DNA of 64,000 nucleotides. Source: Lachnospiraceae bacterium. GTDB lineage: Bacteria; Bacillota; Clostridia; Lachnospirales; Lachnospiraceae. Positions 51,499 to 60,819 of the stretch are shown here, in pieces. The translations under genes and the position numbers were made by a program. Below the pieces are notes generated by a model. The model was not told the DNA's origin and searched no databases. It saw only the letters and a list, made by a program, of their open reading frames with translations. The DNA is taken from NCBI GenBank assembly GCA_017543445.1, contig JAFYGB010000069.1, forward strand, positions 62,001-126,000, in the 5' to 3' direction. Every line of letters begins with the position of its first letter. The stretch's first letter is position 1.

Positions 51499-52391
51499 CA
51501 CACGATGTAGCTTTCGCCGTCGGGGCGGTTGTACATGTTTTTGAATTCGGTGGGGGTGCAGTTCTTCGTGCTCTTGAAGACGCGGTTGAAGGTCGAGATG
51601 CTTGAGAAGCCCGACTGGATCGCGACATCGGTGATGGTCATGGACGGATCCAGAAGCAGGCGCTCGGCCTCTTTTACTTTGCGCTGGTTCAGGTAGTCGT
51701 AGAACGACTGGTTCGTGTACTGCTTAAACAGACGCGAGAAATGGAACTTGCTGAAGCCGGCGACGCGGGCGATATCCTCGAGGGAGATGTCCTCAGTGAA
51801 ATTCTTATCGATGTAATCGAAAATGATGTTGAATTTGTAGATGTACTCCATCTGCTTATGGCCGCGGGCTTCCGGAAAATCTCCGGTGTTCGAGTAGATG
51901 AACTTGCGGCCGATGATGACATTCATTTCCAGGATCTTTGCGTAGATCGAAGCGGCCTTCAGCGGTACGGGCGGGTCGGAGAAATATTCCGACTCGATCT
52001 CGAGCATGATGCGCTTCAAGGACTCGTGGATGTCCGGCGCCGTCTCGGGCGTGAGCAGGCGCGTACGGTTGGTGATGCGGATGATCTTCTCGAAATCCCA
52101 CAGATTGTTGATGATCGCAAAGTCGAACTGCAGGATCAGGCGCACGCCGGTCTTCGGCGCGATGAGCTGGTGCAGTTCCCCCGGAGGGATGCAGATCATG
52201 TCGAACGGCTTCAGGTGGTATTCCACGCGGTCAATGATGACCGTATAGTCGTTTTCGATGGGCATGATGTACTCGAAACCGGTGTGCCAGTGGACCGGAT
52301 AATTCTCCGATATGTCGTTTCGGTACAGCAGGATCGAGTTGGAATTGTTGTATTTGATGGTCTCGAAGATACCATTTAAATTTTGAATCAT
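51498..52391 (-). CDS. AraC-family transcriptional regulator
   Basis: A 297-residue regulator. The N-terminal cupin-like sensor domain (about 1-150) has HWHTGFEYIMP and PFDMICIPPGELHQL. The C-terminal pair of helix-turn-helix motifs (about 195-290) reads ISLEDIARVAGFSKFHFSRLFKQ and MTITDVAIQSGFSSISTFNRVFK (cores DIARVAGFSKFHFSRLF and DVAIQSGFSSISTFNRVF). Start 52391 has GGGAGG upstream. It is divergent from the GH67-uxuA-uxuB operon, which it most likely activates in response to a glucuronoxylan-derived sugar. Its own promoter at 52532 is near consensus. Confidence 0.92.
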   Translation of the reverse strand: MIQNLNGIFETIKYNNSNSILLYRNDISENYPVHWHTGFEYIMPIENDYTVIIDRVEYHLKPFDMICIPPGELHQLIAPKTGVRLILQFDFAIINNLWDFEKIIRITNRTRLLTPETAPDIHESLKRIMLEIESEYFSDPPVPLKAASIYAKILEMNVIIGRKFIYSNTGDFPEARGHKQMEYIYKFNIIFDYIDKNFTEDISLEDIARVAGFSKFHFSRLFKQYTNQSFYDYLNQRKVKEAERLLLDPSMTITDVAIQSGFSSISTFNRVFKSTKNCTPTEFKNMYNRPDGESYIV

Positions 52392-52531
52392 TGTAAACCT
52401 CCCTGAAGGCTCTGCCCGCCCTCTTCCGAAGGGCGATGGTGGCATAGAACCGAGAAAAGCAATTATTGAATATCGAACGGGAGTATTTCCCTTCGTTCTG
52501 TACGAAGCGGGAAATGTCTCGCTTATCCTTG

Positions 52532-52560
52532 ATTTTACACCATTTTCTGCAGTTTGTAAA
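52532..52560 (-). promoter_or_regulatory. Promoter of the AraC gene
   Basis: On the minus strand TTTACA (52555-52560) and TAAAAT (52532-52537) with spacer 17. A leader of about 135 nt with small hairpins (CTTCGT/ACGAAG) follows. Confidence 0.7.
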
Positions 52561-52699
52561 GCAAGAATCAGGGAAACAATAATCGGATTTGCGGAAATAA
52601 AGACAAGATTTGAGTATCATTTGTTGTCATTTTCCGAAAGACGCGATAGATTCCGCGAAAAAAACCGCAATAATTGGGAAATACAAGCGGAGAAATGAA

Positions 52700-52728
52700 A
52701 AGCAATCCGTGAAAAACCGATGTATAAT
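52700..52728 (+). promoter_or_regulatory. Probable activator-dependent promoter of the GH67 operon
   Basis: A consensus TATAAT (52723-52728) lacks a recognisable -35 box at the usual distance. This fits a promoter that needs the AraC activator. The 52561-52700 stretch is AT-rich and presumably holds its sites; no clear direct repeats were identified. Confidence 0.5.
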
Positions 52729-52809
52729 AGAGCCAAAGTGAATAGGTAAGTGGCGCTTTCGACCTGTGAGAGCCTTCGCAGATCGCCAAACCGCCACCGG
52801 GAGGTCTTC

Positions 52810-54837
52810 ATGGAGTATACCGAAGCTTGGCTGAAGTATCGGCGTCTTTCTCTGAGCAGGCAGCAGTGCGAAGAGAGACTATACGACAGCTTAATTTCAT
52901 ATGCGATTCCATTCGAAGAGGGGTTGAAAGAGTCCCCTTGTTTTGGTGCGCTTATTTCTGAATTTGAGAATGGTGTGGAAGCGTTGCTGGGCATGCGTCC
53001 GCAGAGAGTCACAGATGGCTCTGAAACGCTGCGATTTGCCGTAGATCCGGCTTTTGGGAGCGAGGATGCATATTCGATCGATTTTACACAAAATGGCAAA
53101 AACGGGGCGATCACGGCTTCTGACGTGCGCGGCCTGTTATACGGCGTGTTCCACCTGCTTCGGCTGGTGGCGACCGGGAAGTCGCTCGCGGACTTTTCGC
53201 AGACCTGCGTTCCGTCCAATCCTTTGCGTATGCTGAATCACTGGGATAACATGGACGGTTCGATCGAACGTGGTTATTCGGGGCGGTCGTTCTTCTTTGC
53301 CGATGACCAGGTCCTGGTAAATGATCGCACGCGCGCCTATGCGCGCCTCGTTGCATCCGTCGGCATCAACGCCGTCGTGATCAACAATGTAAACGTTAAG
53401 AATGCCGCGACGTATCTGATCACGGACCGGTATTTCGATAAAGTGCGTGCTCTGTCCGAGATCTTCGACGAGTACGGCATTGCCCTCTATTTGAGTTTGA
53501 ATTTCGCGGCTCCGATGGAGCTGGGCGGCCTGGATAAGTCTGACCCGCTGGATCCGGGCGTGATCGAATGGTGGCAGAAGAAGATGGCGGAGGTTTTTAT
53601 CGCGGTGCCGAAACTGGGTGGCTTCTTAGTGAAGGCTGACAGCGAGGGGCGCCCCGGTCCGTTCACCTACGGACGCGACCACGCGGACGGCGCGAATATG
53701 CTCGCGCGTGCGGTGGCGCCGTACGGCGGCCGCATCATCTGGCGCTGCTTTGTTTACAACTGCCGTCAGGACTGGCGCGACACGAAGACGGACCGCGCAC
53801 GTTCCGGCTACGATAATTTCATGCCCCTCGACGGTCGTTTCCTGGACAATGTCATCCTCCAGATCAAGAACGGCCCCATGGATTTCCAGGTGCGAGAGCC
53901 TGTGCATCCGCTGTTCGGCGGTCTGATGAAGACGAACCAGATGCTGGAAGTGCAGATCGCGCAGGAGTACACCGGCCAGCAGAAGCACGTCTGCTACCTG
54001 ATGCCGATGTTTAAAGAGATCCTGGATTTTAAGACATACATGCCCGGCCACGAGGACGCGACGGTCGCGGACATCATCAGCACCCGAACGCTGAAGAACG
54101 CGAACGGCGGTATCGTCGCAGTCGCAAACACGGGTAACGACGAAAACTGGACCGGCCACGATTTCGCGGCGGCGAACTTGTTCGGCTTCGGACGCCTCGC
54201 GTTCGATACGACGCTGGATCCGGAAAGCATTGCCCGCGAGTGGGCGGAGCTGACGTTTGCGGGCAGCACGAAGGCGGCGATCGATGCGATCGTCAATATC
54301 CTGATGCGTTCCTGGCCAGCGTATGAAAAATACACATCCCCGCTGGGTATCGGCTGGATGGTGAACCCGAACCATCACTATGGACCAAACGTAGAGGGTT
54401 ACGAGTTCGACCGTTGGGGCACGTACCACCGCGCGAACTGGCGCGGCATCGGTGTGGACCGTACGACGAAGGGCACTGGCTACACGATGCAGTACCGCGA
54501 GCCGAACGCATCGATGTATGAGCATGTTGAGACTTGCCCCGAAGAGCTGTTGCTGTTCTTCCATTTCATCCCGTACGATTACAGGCTGAAGACCGGAAAG
54601 ACGCTGATCCAGCATATCTACGATACTCATTTCGAGGGTGCGCAGGATGCGGCGGATTTCTTAGACACATGGAAGAATTTAGACGGGCAGATCAGTGATA
54701 AGGAAGCGTACGAGCGCGTGCTCGAGCGCCTGAAGATCCAGGCGGAGAGTGCGGTCGAATGGCGCGACCGGATCAATACATACTTCTACCGCCACTGCGG
54801 TACGGAGGATGAACACGGACGGAAGATCTACGAATAG
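52810..54837 (+). CDS. aguA: GH67 alpha-glucuronidase
   Basis: A 675-residue family 67 enzyme that removes (4-O-methyl-)glucuronic acid from the non-reducing end of short xylo-oligosaccharides. The acid Glu279 is in VKADSEGRPGPF. The two carboxylates of the base pair are Asp358 in NGPMDFQVREP and Glu386 in QEYTGQ, matching the D365/E393 pair described for GH67. Without a signal peptide it acts in the cytoplasm, typical for GH67. Start 52810 is preceded by GGGAGG. First gene of the operon with uxuA and uxuB, so released glucuronate is handled by the neighbours. Confidence 0.95.
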   Translation: MEYTEAWLKYRRLSLSRQQCEERLYDSLISYAIPFEEGLKESPCFGALISEFENGVEALLGMRPQRVTDGSETLRFAVDPAFGSEDAYSIDFTQNGKNGAITASDVRGLLYGVFHLLRLVATGKSLADFSQTCVPSNPLRMLNHWDNMDGSIERGYSGRSFFFADDQVLVNDRTRAYARLVASVGINAVVINNVNVKNAATYLITDRYFDKVRALSEIFDEYGIALYLSLNFAAPMELGGLDKSDPLDPGVIEWWQKKMAEVFIAVPKLGGFLVKADSEGRPGPFTYGRDHADGANMLARAVAPYGGRIIWRCFVYNCRQDWRDTKTDRARSGYDNFMPLDGRFLDNVILQIKNGPMDFQVREPVHPLFGGLMKTNQMLEVQIAQEYTGQQKHVCYLMPMFKEILDFKTYMPGHEDATVADIISTRTLKNANGGIVAVANTGNDENWTGHDFAAANLFGFGRLAFDTTLDPESIAREWAELTFAGSTKAAIDAIVNILMRSWPAYEKYTSPLGIGWMVNPNHHYGPNVEGYEFDRWGTYHRANWRGIGVDRTTKGTGYTMQYREPNASMYEHVETCPEELLLFFHFIPYDYRLKTGKTLIQHIYDTHFEGAQDAADFLDTWKNLDGQISDKEAYERVLERLKIQAESAVEWRDRINTYFYRHCGTEDEHGRKIYE

Positions 54838-54865
54838 TGTAGGGATATGAAAGGATAGAATTACT

Positions 54866-55942
54866 ATGGAAATGACACTTCGCTGGTATGGCAGCAAAAA
54901 TGACAGTGTGACCCTCAAGCAGATCCGGCAGATCCCGGGTGTGGTAGGCGTTATTTCGGCGCTTCACGACATTCCGGTCGGTGTTGCATGGACTTATGAG
55001 GAGGTCAAGGCGCTTAAGGACGAAGTAGAGGCAGCCGGCCTGAAACTCGTCGGCATCGAGAGCATCAACGTGCACGAGGACATTAAACTCGGCGATGTGA
55101 CGACGCGGGACATGTACATTGAGAACTATTGCAAGTCCCTTGAGGCAGTCGGCAAGAACGGCATTCACCTCGTATGCTATAATTTCATGCCGATCTTCGA
55201 CTGGACACGTACGGATCTGGCGATGCCGCTTCCGGATGGTTCCAACGCGCTGGCATATGATGAGAACGTGATCGCCGGTATCGACCCGAACGACATGTTC
55301 GAGCGCATGGAGAAGGAGAGCGGCGGTTTCGTGCTGCCCGGCTGGGAGCCGAACCGTAAGGATGAGATCAAGGAGTTATTTATGCGTTATCAGGGCATGA
55401 CCGCGGAGCGTCTCATGCAGAATTTCAAGTATTTCCTGGACGGCATCATGCCGACCTGTGAGAAATATCAGATCAAGATGGCTGTACACCCGGATGATCC
55501 GGCGTGGAGCGTTTTCGGTTTGCCGCGCATTGTGACGAGCGAAGCGAGACTCTTGGAGATCGCGTCGCTGAACCCGAGCATTTACAACGGTTTCACATTC
55601 TGTACGGGCAGCCTAGGCAGCAATCGTGAGAATGATCTGCCGAAGATCATCCGCAACCCGAAGATCGCAGAGCGTATTCATTTCGCACACATCCGCAACA
55701 TTAAGTTTGAGGACGAGGGCGTGTTCCACGAGAGCTCGCATCTGTCCACGGACGGTTCTTTTGATATGTACGAGATCATGAAGGCACTGTCAGACATGGG
55801 CTTCGACGGTGTGGTCCGCCCGGATCATGGACGTATGATCTGGGACGAGCAGGCACGCCCGGGCTATGGTCTGTACGACCGTGCGCTGGGCGTTGCATAC
55901 ATGAACGGCCTTTGGGAAGCGATCAAAAAGAGTGGTAAATAA
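54866..55942 (+). CDS. uxuA: D-mannonate dehydratase
   Basis: A 358-residue enzyme that dehydrates D-mannonate to 2-keto-3-deoxygluconate. Family markers are MTLRWYGSKNDSVTLKQIRQIPG (core RWYGSKNDSVTL), AVHPDDPAWSVFGLPRI with metal ligands, FCTGSLGSN, HFAHIRNI and VRPDHGRMIW. Length is slightly below the E. coli protein (394), the norm in Firmicutes. AAAGGAT stands 8 bases before the ATG. The gene is 28 bases after GH67. KDG kinase and aldolase are not in the window. Confidence 0.95.
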   Translation: MEMTLRWYGSKNDSVTLKQIRQIPGVVGVISALHDIPVGVAWTYEEVKALKDEVEAAGLKLVGIESINVHEDIKLGDVTTRDMYIENYCKSLEAVGKNGIHLVCYNFMPIFDWTRTDLAMPLPDGSNALAYDENVIAGIDPNDMFERMEKESGGFVLPGWEPNRKDEIKELFMRYQGMTAERLMQNFKYFLDGIMPTCEKYQIKMAVHPDDPAWSVFGLPRIVTSEARLLEIASLNPSIYNGFTFCTGSLGSNRENDLPKIIRNPKIAERIHFAHIRNIKFEDEGVFHESSHLSTDGSFDMYEIMKALSDMGFDGVVRPDHGRMIWDEQARPGYGLYDRALGVAYMNGLWEAIKKSGK

Positions 55943-55951
55943 GGAGAGATC

Positions 55952-57601
55952 ATGAGACTTTCAGATTTGAACGAAGTAACGGACGAGGTCCGAAAGCAGT
56001 GGGAGAGTAAGGGGTATAAGCTTTCCACGTTTGATCGCGCGGCGGTCACAAAGCGTACGAAAGAGGCGCCTACGTGGCTGCATTTCGGCGCGGGTAATAT
56101 TTTCCGTGCATTCCCGGCGGCGTTTGCGCAGGATTTGCTGGAAGCGGGACAGATGGACACTGGTATCATCGCCTGCGAGGGCTTTGACTACGATATCATC
56201 GGCAAGGCGTACGCTCCGTATGATAACCGCAGTCTGCTGGTAACGCTGAAGAGTACCGGTTCCATAGAGAAACGTGTGATCGACTCGGTCGTAGAGTCAT
56301 TGACCGCGAACCCTGCGTGCGCCGAGGACATGGCGCGCCTGTTTGAGATCTTCGCGGCGCCTTCCCTGCAGATGGTGAGCTTTACGATCACCGAGAAGGG
56401 CTATGCGATCACACGGGGCGACGGAAGTTTGCTTCCCGTGGTAGAGGCGGATTTTGCAGCCGCAGACGCGGGGCAGCTGAGCGTTCCGAAGCATTTGATG
56501 GGTCTGCTGACTTACCTGCTGTATCATCGTTTCCAGGCGGGAAAACTGCCGGTCGCAATGGTGAGCATGGATAACTGCTCGCACAACGGTGATAAGCTGA
56601 AGGCCGCGATCGTGGCATATGCAAAGCGCTGGGTGGAAGCGAAGATCGTGCCGGCGGAGTTCCTGGCCTATGTCGAGGATCCGGCGCAGGTTTCCTTCCC
56701 TTGGAGCATGATCGATAAGATCACACCTCGGCCGGACGCACAGGTCGTTCGCATGCTGGATGAGGATGGCTTTGAGGATACCGACATCATCATTACCGAT
56801 AAGAAGACCTATACCGCGCCTTTCGTGAATGCGGAAGAAACGCAGTATCTGGTCATCGAAGATACATTTCCCGCGGGACGTGCGGCGTTTGAGAAGGCGG
56901 GCGTGTTGTTCACGGACCGCAATACCGTCGACCGCGTGGAGAAGATGAAAGTCTGCACCTGCCTGAACCCGCTGCATACATCGTTGGCGATCTTTGGATG
57001 TTTGCTTTCTTACACCAGCATCCATGCGGAGATGAAGGACGAGGCCCTGGTGTCTCTGGTGAAGCAGCTCGGCTACAAAGAGGGTATGCCCGTCGTTGTG
57101 GATCCGGGTATCATCCGCCCGAAGGATTTCATCGACGCAGTTATCGGACAGCGTCTGCCGAACCCGTTCATGCCGGATACGCCGCAGCGTATCGCGACGG
57201 ATACCTCGCAGAAGATCCCGATCCGTTTTGGCGAGACACTGAAAGCCTACGATAAGAAGAATGATACCGAGAGCATAGGGAAGCTTGTGGCGCTGCCGCT
57301 GACATTGGCCGCGTATGCCCGCTACCTGATGGGCGTGGACGATGGATGCCAGGCGTTCATCCCGAGCCCGGATCCGCTCTTAGAGCGCCTTCAGAGCCTC
57401 GTAGCGCCGCTGAAACTCGCAACGTCGGATACTCCGGCCGTGATGCCGAAAGAGGTCTGCAAAGCGCTGTACAGTGACACGTCGATCTTCGCTGTCGACC
57501 TGTATAAAATCGGCCTGGGCGAGAAGATCGAAGGCTACCTGTGGGAGATGTTGCAGGGTCCCGGTTCCGTTCGTAAGACGCTGAATAAGTACTTTGGTTA
57601 A
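55952..57601 (+). CDS. uxuB: D-mannonate oxidoreductase (fructuronate reductase)
   Basis: A 549-residue NAD-dependent polyol dehydrogenase of the mannitol dehydrogenase family. It reduces D-fructuronate to D-mannonate, the step before UxuA. The N-terminal Rossmann domain begins PTWLHFGAGNIFRAFPA. The catalytic Lys/Asn region is VCTCLNPLHTSLAIFG with the VDPGIIRPKDF block. It is about 60 residues longer than the E. coli enzyme, as in other clostridial forms. It starts 9 bases after uxuA with an AAGGAGAG site. Uronate isomerase (uxaC) is absent here and must lie elsewhere. Confidence 0.93.
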   Translation: MRLSDLNEVTDEVRKQWESKGYKLSTFDRAAVTKRTKEAPTWLHFGAGNIFRAFPAAFAQDLLEAGQMDTGIIACEGFDYDIIGKAYAPYDNRSLLVTLKSTGSIEKRVIDSVVESLTANPACAEDMARLFEIFAAPSLQMVSFTITEKGYAITRGDGSLLPVVEADFAAADAGQLSVPKHLMGLLTYLLYHRFQAGKLPVAMVSMDNCSHNGDKLKAAIVAYAKRWVEAKIVPAEFLAYVEDPAQVSFPWSMIDKITPRPDAQVVRMLDEDGFEDTDIIITDKKTYTAPFVNAEETQYLVIEDTFPAGRAAFEKAGVLFTDRNTVDRVEKMKVCTCLNPLHTSLAIFGCLLSYTSIHAEMKDEALVSLVKQLGYKEGMPVVVDPGIIRPKDFIDAVIGQRLPNPFMPDTPQRIATDTSQKIPIRFGETLKAYDKKNDTESIGKLVALPLTLAAYARYLMGVDDGCQAFIPSPDPLLERLQSLVAPLKLATSDTPAVMPKEVCKALYSDTSIFAVDLYKIGLGEKIEGYLWEMLQGPGSVRKTLNKYFG

Positions 57602-57610
57602 TAGAATTGA

Positions 57611-57646
57611 AAAACCCCGGTGCCGACGAGTCGGTACCGGGGTTTT
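57611..57646. terminator. Bidirectional terminator
   Basis: AAAACCCCGGT (57611-57621) pairs with ACCGGGGTTTT (57636-57646), inner CCGA/TCGG. It separates uxuB from the convergent surface-protein gene. Confidence 0.9.
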
Positions 57647-57669
57647 CGTCACATATTCAATTGTAGGAA

Positions 57670-58167
57670 TTAAGCTTCTCTCTTACGAAGAACAACCATA
57701 GCTGCGCAGGAAGCGAGAGCGATAATAGCGATAGCGGTGATCGGTGTAGCGTCGCCAGCAGCTGCAGCACCTGCCTCTGTAACGATGACAACACTCTTAA
57801 CCTTCATATCGTTGTAGAAGTTTACGTTCGGCTGGTCACCGAGGTCAGCTTTAACTGCCGCGATATCCCATGTAAACTCGAACTCGTCACCCTCAGCGGG
57901 CTTGGAAGGCAATGTAGCGGTGTACTCGATCTTCTTAACTTCCCATTCGCCGGTAGCGCAAAGCCCACCAACGCCCCAGTTAGCGTCAACATCGGCGTTA
58001 ACGTACTGGTAACGATAAGCTTTGACCTTGATCGTTCCTGCGGTGTAGGAACTCAGATCAACTGTACCATTGCCCGTCATACCCAGATCAACTTCGTCTG
58101 CGAATACTACGGTGCTCATAGCCATAACTAAGATGGCTGCCAACAAAAGTGATAAGAATTTCTTCAT
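57670..58167 (-). CDS. Small secreted protein with GDATP-type C-terminal anchor
   Basis: A 165-residue exported protein. Signal peptide 1-23 (cut after VFA). A beta-rich middle of about 105 residues follows, with paired strands (TIKVKAYRYQYVNADVDANW; VKKIEYTATLPSKP) and no recognised domain. The C-terminus is a cell-surface anchor layout: Ala-rich linker, GDATPITAIAIIALAS, hydrophobic helix, VVLRKREA. It shares this tail with the protein at 58444. The usual LPxTG is absent, and the motif AAAGDATP takes its place. The middle could be a carbohydrate-binding or adhesin beta-sandwich; this is a guess. AGGGGGA precedes the ATG. Confidence 0.8.
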   Translation of the reverse strand: MKKFLSLLLAAILVMAMSTVVFADEVDLGMTGNGTVDLSSYTAGTIKVKAYRYQYVNADVDANWGVGGLCATGEWEVKKIEYTATLPSKPAEGDEFEFTWDIAAVKADLGDQPNVNFYNDMKVKSVVIVTEAGAAAAGDATPITAIAIIALASCAAMVVLRKREA

Positions 58168-58216
58168 GAGAGATTCCCCCTTTTTAATATTTGTGACGCC
58201 CTAATCACATGGCATC

Positions 58217-58245
58217 ATTGTATCACACAACGTGAAGAAATGCAA
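58217..58245 (-). promoter_or_regulatory. Promoter of the small secreted protein gene
   Basis: On the minus strand TTGCAT (58240-58245) and TACAAT (58217-58222), spacer 17. The -35 is weak. Confidence 0.5.
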
Positions 58246-58323
58246 TGCTTTTTTTAGAAAATTTGTTGTTTAATACTGTTATGGATGGGCATATATCGGC
58301 TCGGACGAGATAGTCGAGAAAAA

Positions 58324-58356
58324 TGTGTCAATGGGGATGGTTCTTTTTGACACATT
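58324..58356. repeat. Single terminal-repeat unit
   Basis: TGTGTCAATGGGGATGG then TTCTTTTTGACACATT. One solitary unit of the family (GGATGGTT instead of GGACGGTT), downstream of the terminator of the gene at 58444. Confidence 0.85.
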
Positions 58357-58381
58357 CGAGAGATATGGCGAGCATTTTCAC

Positions 58382-58414
58382 AAAAAAAAGACCCGCACCG
58401 AAAAGGTGTGGGTC
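58382..58414 (-). terminator. Terminator of the second secreted protein gene
   Basis: GACCCGCACC (58390-58399) pairs with GGTGTGGGTC (58405-58414). On the minus strand an eight-T run follows. Confidence 0.85.
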
Positions 58415-58443
58415 CTTTGTATAACGTATGATTTCGTTCGCTA

Positions 58444-58989
58444 TTAAGCTTCCTTCTTACGAAGTACAACTACGCCTGCGAGAGATGCAAGAGCAACGAT
58501 CGCAAGTGCGGTAACAGGAGTAGCGTCACCTGTAGGAGCACCGGAACCCATAACGATCTTTGTAGGGTTGATGCCGTTCCAGCAGTTCAGTACAAGACCA
58601 TCACATGTAGCGCTCTGAGCGATCATAGCTTTAAGCTCACCAACGGTGAATGTGATCTCTGTGGTCTCGCCGTCAGCAGCGAAGTCGCCCGGATAAGGGC
58701 TCTGAGTTCCTGCTACAGAGTTGGTCCACCACTGGTAACCCTCGGTAGTAGACTCATTGTAGCACCAGCAGAAACCGGGATCTGCGCTGAAGTGGTCCAC
58801 AACTGTGAGTGTAATAACGACCGGCTCGCTATCTTCGTGTCCGTCGAAAACGGCCTTGCCAAACTCAACAAAGTTAGCGTTGCTCGGATCAACGGTAAGG
58901 GTTGTTCCGTCAAAAGAACTTGCAAATGCCACGCAAGACATGCACACAACCATCGCTAACATCAAAACGACTGCGGTAAATTTCTTCAT
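58444..58989 (-). CDS. Small secreted Trp/Cys-rich protein with GDATP-type C-terminal anchor
   Basis: A 181-residue exported protein. Signal peptide 1-23 (MKKFTAVVLMLAMVVCMSC, cut near AFA). The middle is beta-rich with many aromatic residues (GFCWCYNEST, GYQWWTNSV, LNCWNGINP), the look of a carbohydrate-binding beta-sandwich, but no family is recognised. The C-terminus is APTGDATPVTALAIVALAS, a helix, then VVLRKKEA; APTGD is close to a sortase LPxTG-like motif. Start 58989 has GGAGGT 11 bases upstream; a longer in-frame start at 59064 would spoil the signal peptide. It shares tail and length class with the gene at 57670 and has its own promoter and terminator. Confidence 0.82.
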   Translation of the reverse strand: MKKFTAVVLMLAMVVCMSCVAFASSFDGTTLTVDPSNANFVEFGKAVFDGHEDSEPVVITLTVVDHFSADPGFCWCYNESTTEGYQWWTNSVAGTQSPYPGDFAADGETTEITFTVGELKAMIAQSATCDGLVLNCWNGINPTKIVMGSGAPTGDATPVTALAIVALASLAGVVVLRKKEA

Positions 58990-59035
58990 TTTTCTAACCT
59001 CCAAAAAATATTTCGATATCTTTACCGATGGACGT

Positions 59036-59064
59036 ATTATAGCACAGACGTGGTATGTTTTCAA
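59036..59064 (-). promoter_or_regulatory. Promoter of the second secreted protein gene
   Basis: On the minus strand TTGAAA (59059-59064) and TATAAT (59036-59041), spacer 17. Confidence 0.8.
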
Positions 59065-59085
59065 TAATCATTCTGCGTTTTTTAC

Positions 59086-59114
59086 TTGTAAGCTTTCCTA
59101 TGATTTGCTATAAT
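59086..59114 (+). promoter_or_regulatory. Promoter of the DUF2142-flippase operon
   Basis: TTGTAA (59086-59091) and TATAAT (59109-59114), spacer 17. It is divergent from, and close to, the minus-strand promoter at 59036. Confidence 0.7.
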
Positions 59115-59156
59115 TTAATCATGGTTTGCGCGGCAGACCGTGATCCGGAGGTTGCT

Positions 59157-60809
59157 ATGATAAAGAATAAAAGCTTTGCTGCATTCTGCCTGTCGTTTCT
59201 GTTTGTGATCGTCCTCGTGGCGTGCGGCATGAAGAACAGCGTCCTTACATTAAATGATATGACGAAGATCAAGGCATTCTACGTTTTGATCGTTCTTTTG
59301 GGTGTTGCCATAACCGGCTTTTTGGCATGGCGCGTGTTCGAGGCGAAATGTAGCAAAGACGAAGCAGGTCAGGCTTCCCGGGAGGACCGCCCGGCCGCAA
59401 AACGTGACATCACCGCGAAGCGTTTCTGGCTCCTGGCGCTGTGCTGGGGCTTCTTATATATGTTCGTATTTCCCCCATTATCCTCGCCCGACGAGAATAA
59501 TCACTACGCGCAAGCGTATTACAATGCAAATATCGTTCTTTCTTCCTCGGAAAATGTCTCCTTTCCGGACGGGGATTATCCCGGCATGCGTCTGACGGAT
59601 CTGGAAGTAGCGGAATTCTACACCCGTCCCGGTGTGGAGGACTACCAGAAACTGTTTTCCGGCGCTCCGCTGTTTGTGTCCGGTGATCAACAGAATGTAT
59701 ACGGTATCTCGGATCGTACGGAGGCCCTGGGCGGCGTCTTCTGGGCGTACCTGCCCCAGACGGTGGCGATCCTCATTGGCCGAGTGATCCACCTGGGCGG
59801 CCTGTGGACGTTTTATCTGGCCCGCCTCTTTAACTTCGCCGTCTACATGACCCTGCTTTGGTTTGCTCTGAAGTGGATCCCGTTTGGTAAGAACACCCTC
59901 GGCGTGATCGCATTGCTCCCCATGACCTTGCATCTGGTCGCATCGCTCAGCTACGACGCGGTCATCCTGGGCCTGTCGTTCTTCTTCATCGCGAAGGTCC
60001 TGCAGCTGGCGTACCAGGCGGAGCACGTCACACGCCGTGATATGGCGATCCTGACAGCATCGATGGCGCTCCTCGCACCGATCAAGGTGATCTACGTACT
60101 GATGGCCTTCCTGTGCTTCCTGATCCCTAAGCAGAAATTCAAGAGTCCGAAGAGCTTCAAACTCAGCGCCGCCGTTATGGCCGGCATCGTGGCTCTCATC
60201 TTCCTTTTGGTCAATATCCCGCGCCTCCTTCCGTATCTGAACGAGTCGAACCTGACCCTCGAATACGCGGGCGGAGCGGAGTGTTATACACTGGCCGAAC
60301 TGATCAAAAATCCGGTCAAGACGGTCTACATTTTGTTTAATACGATCCGCGTTTACGGCGGCGAGCATTTCACCCGCATGTTCGGCGAATGGCTCGGCTG
60401 GCTGGAGATCCGGATCCCGTTACTTGCGATCATTCCTTGCATTTTGATGCTGGCGCTGACGACGGCCGTTACGCCGTCTGAACCGAATGTACGGATCGAG
60501 AAGAAGAACCGCGTGATCGGCATCCTGGTGACTGCCGGCGTGATTCTGTTGGCGATCTTCTCCATGCTGGCAGCATGGACACCGACGGGCAGCAGCGTAG
60601 CCGAAGGCGTACAGGGGCGTTACTATCTGCCGATCCTACCGATCGCAGTTCTGTGCGCGCGCAACCGCTTCCTGGAGATCCATAAGGATCCACGCGACGG
60701 CATGTGCCTGGCGCTCTGCATGGTACATATCCTAACACTGACGACGGTGATCGAGACCATTGTCGTTCGCCTGGGTTATCATGTGGTCAATGGCGTGATC
60801 GTGCGTTAG
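59157..60809 (+). CDS. DUF2142 polytopic membrane protein
   Basis: A 550-residue membrane protein with about 11-12 helices. The conserved periplasmic start motif PPLSSPDENNHYAQAYY (about residues 104-120) is the DUF2142 signature, a family related to membrane glycosyltransferases of the GT-C type. The C-terminal EGVQGRYYLPILPI matches the second conserved block. Start 59157 has GGAGG 7 bases upstream; in-frame codons further 5' overlap the promoter. The next gene, a flippase, is only 10 bases away. Together they suggest cell-surface polysaccharide or wall teichoic-type work. Confidence 0.87.
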   Translation: MIKNKSFAAFCLSFLFVIVLVACGMKNSVLTLNDMTKIKAFYVLIVLLGVAITGFLAWRVFEAKCSKDEAGQASREDRPAAKRDITAKRFWLLALCWGFLYMFVFPPLSSPDENNHYAQAYYNANIVLSSSENVSFPDGDYPGMRLTDLEVAEFYTRPGVEDYQKLFSGAPLFVSGDQQNVYGISDRTEALGGVFWAYLPQTVAILIGRVIHLGGLWTFYLARLFNFAVYMTLLWFALKWIPFGKNTLGVIALLPMTLHLVASLSYDAVILGLSFFFIAKVLQLAYQAEHVTRRDMAILTASMALLAPIKVIYVLMAFLCFLIPKQKFKSPKSFKLSAAVMAGIVALIFLLVNIPRLLPYLNESNLTLEYAGGAECYTLAELIKNPVKTVYILFNTIRVYGGEHFTRMFGEWLGWLEIRIPLLAIIPCILMLALTTAVTPSEPNVRIEKKNRVIGILVTAGVILLAIFSMLAAWTPTGSSVAEGVQGRYYLPILPIAVLCARNRFLEIHKDPRDGMCLALCMVHILTLTTVIETIVVRLGYHVVNGVIVR

Positions 60810-60819
60810 TGAGGTGGCC

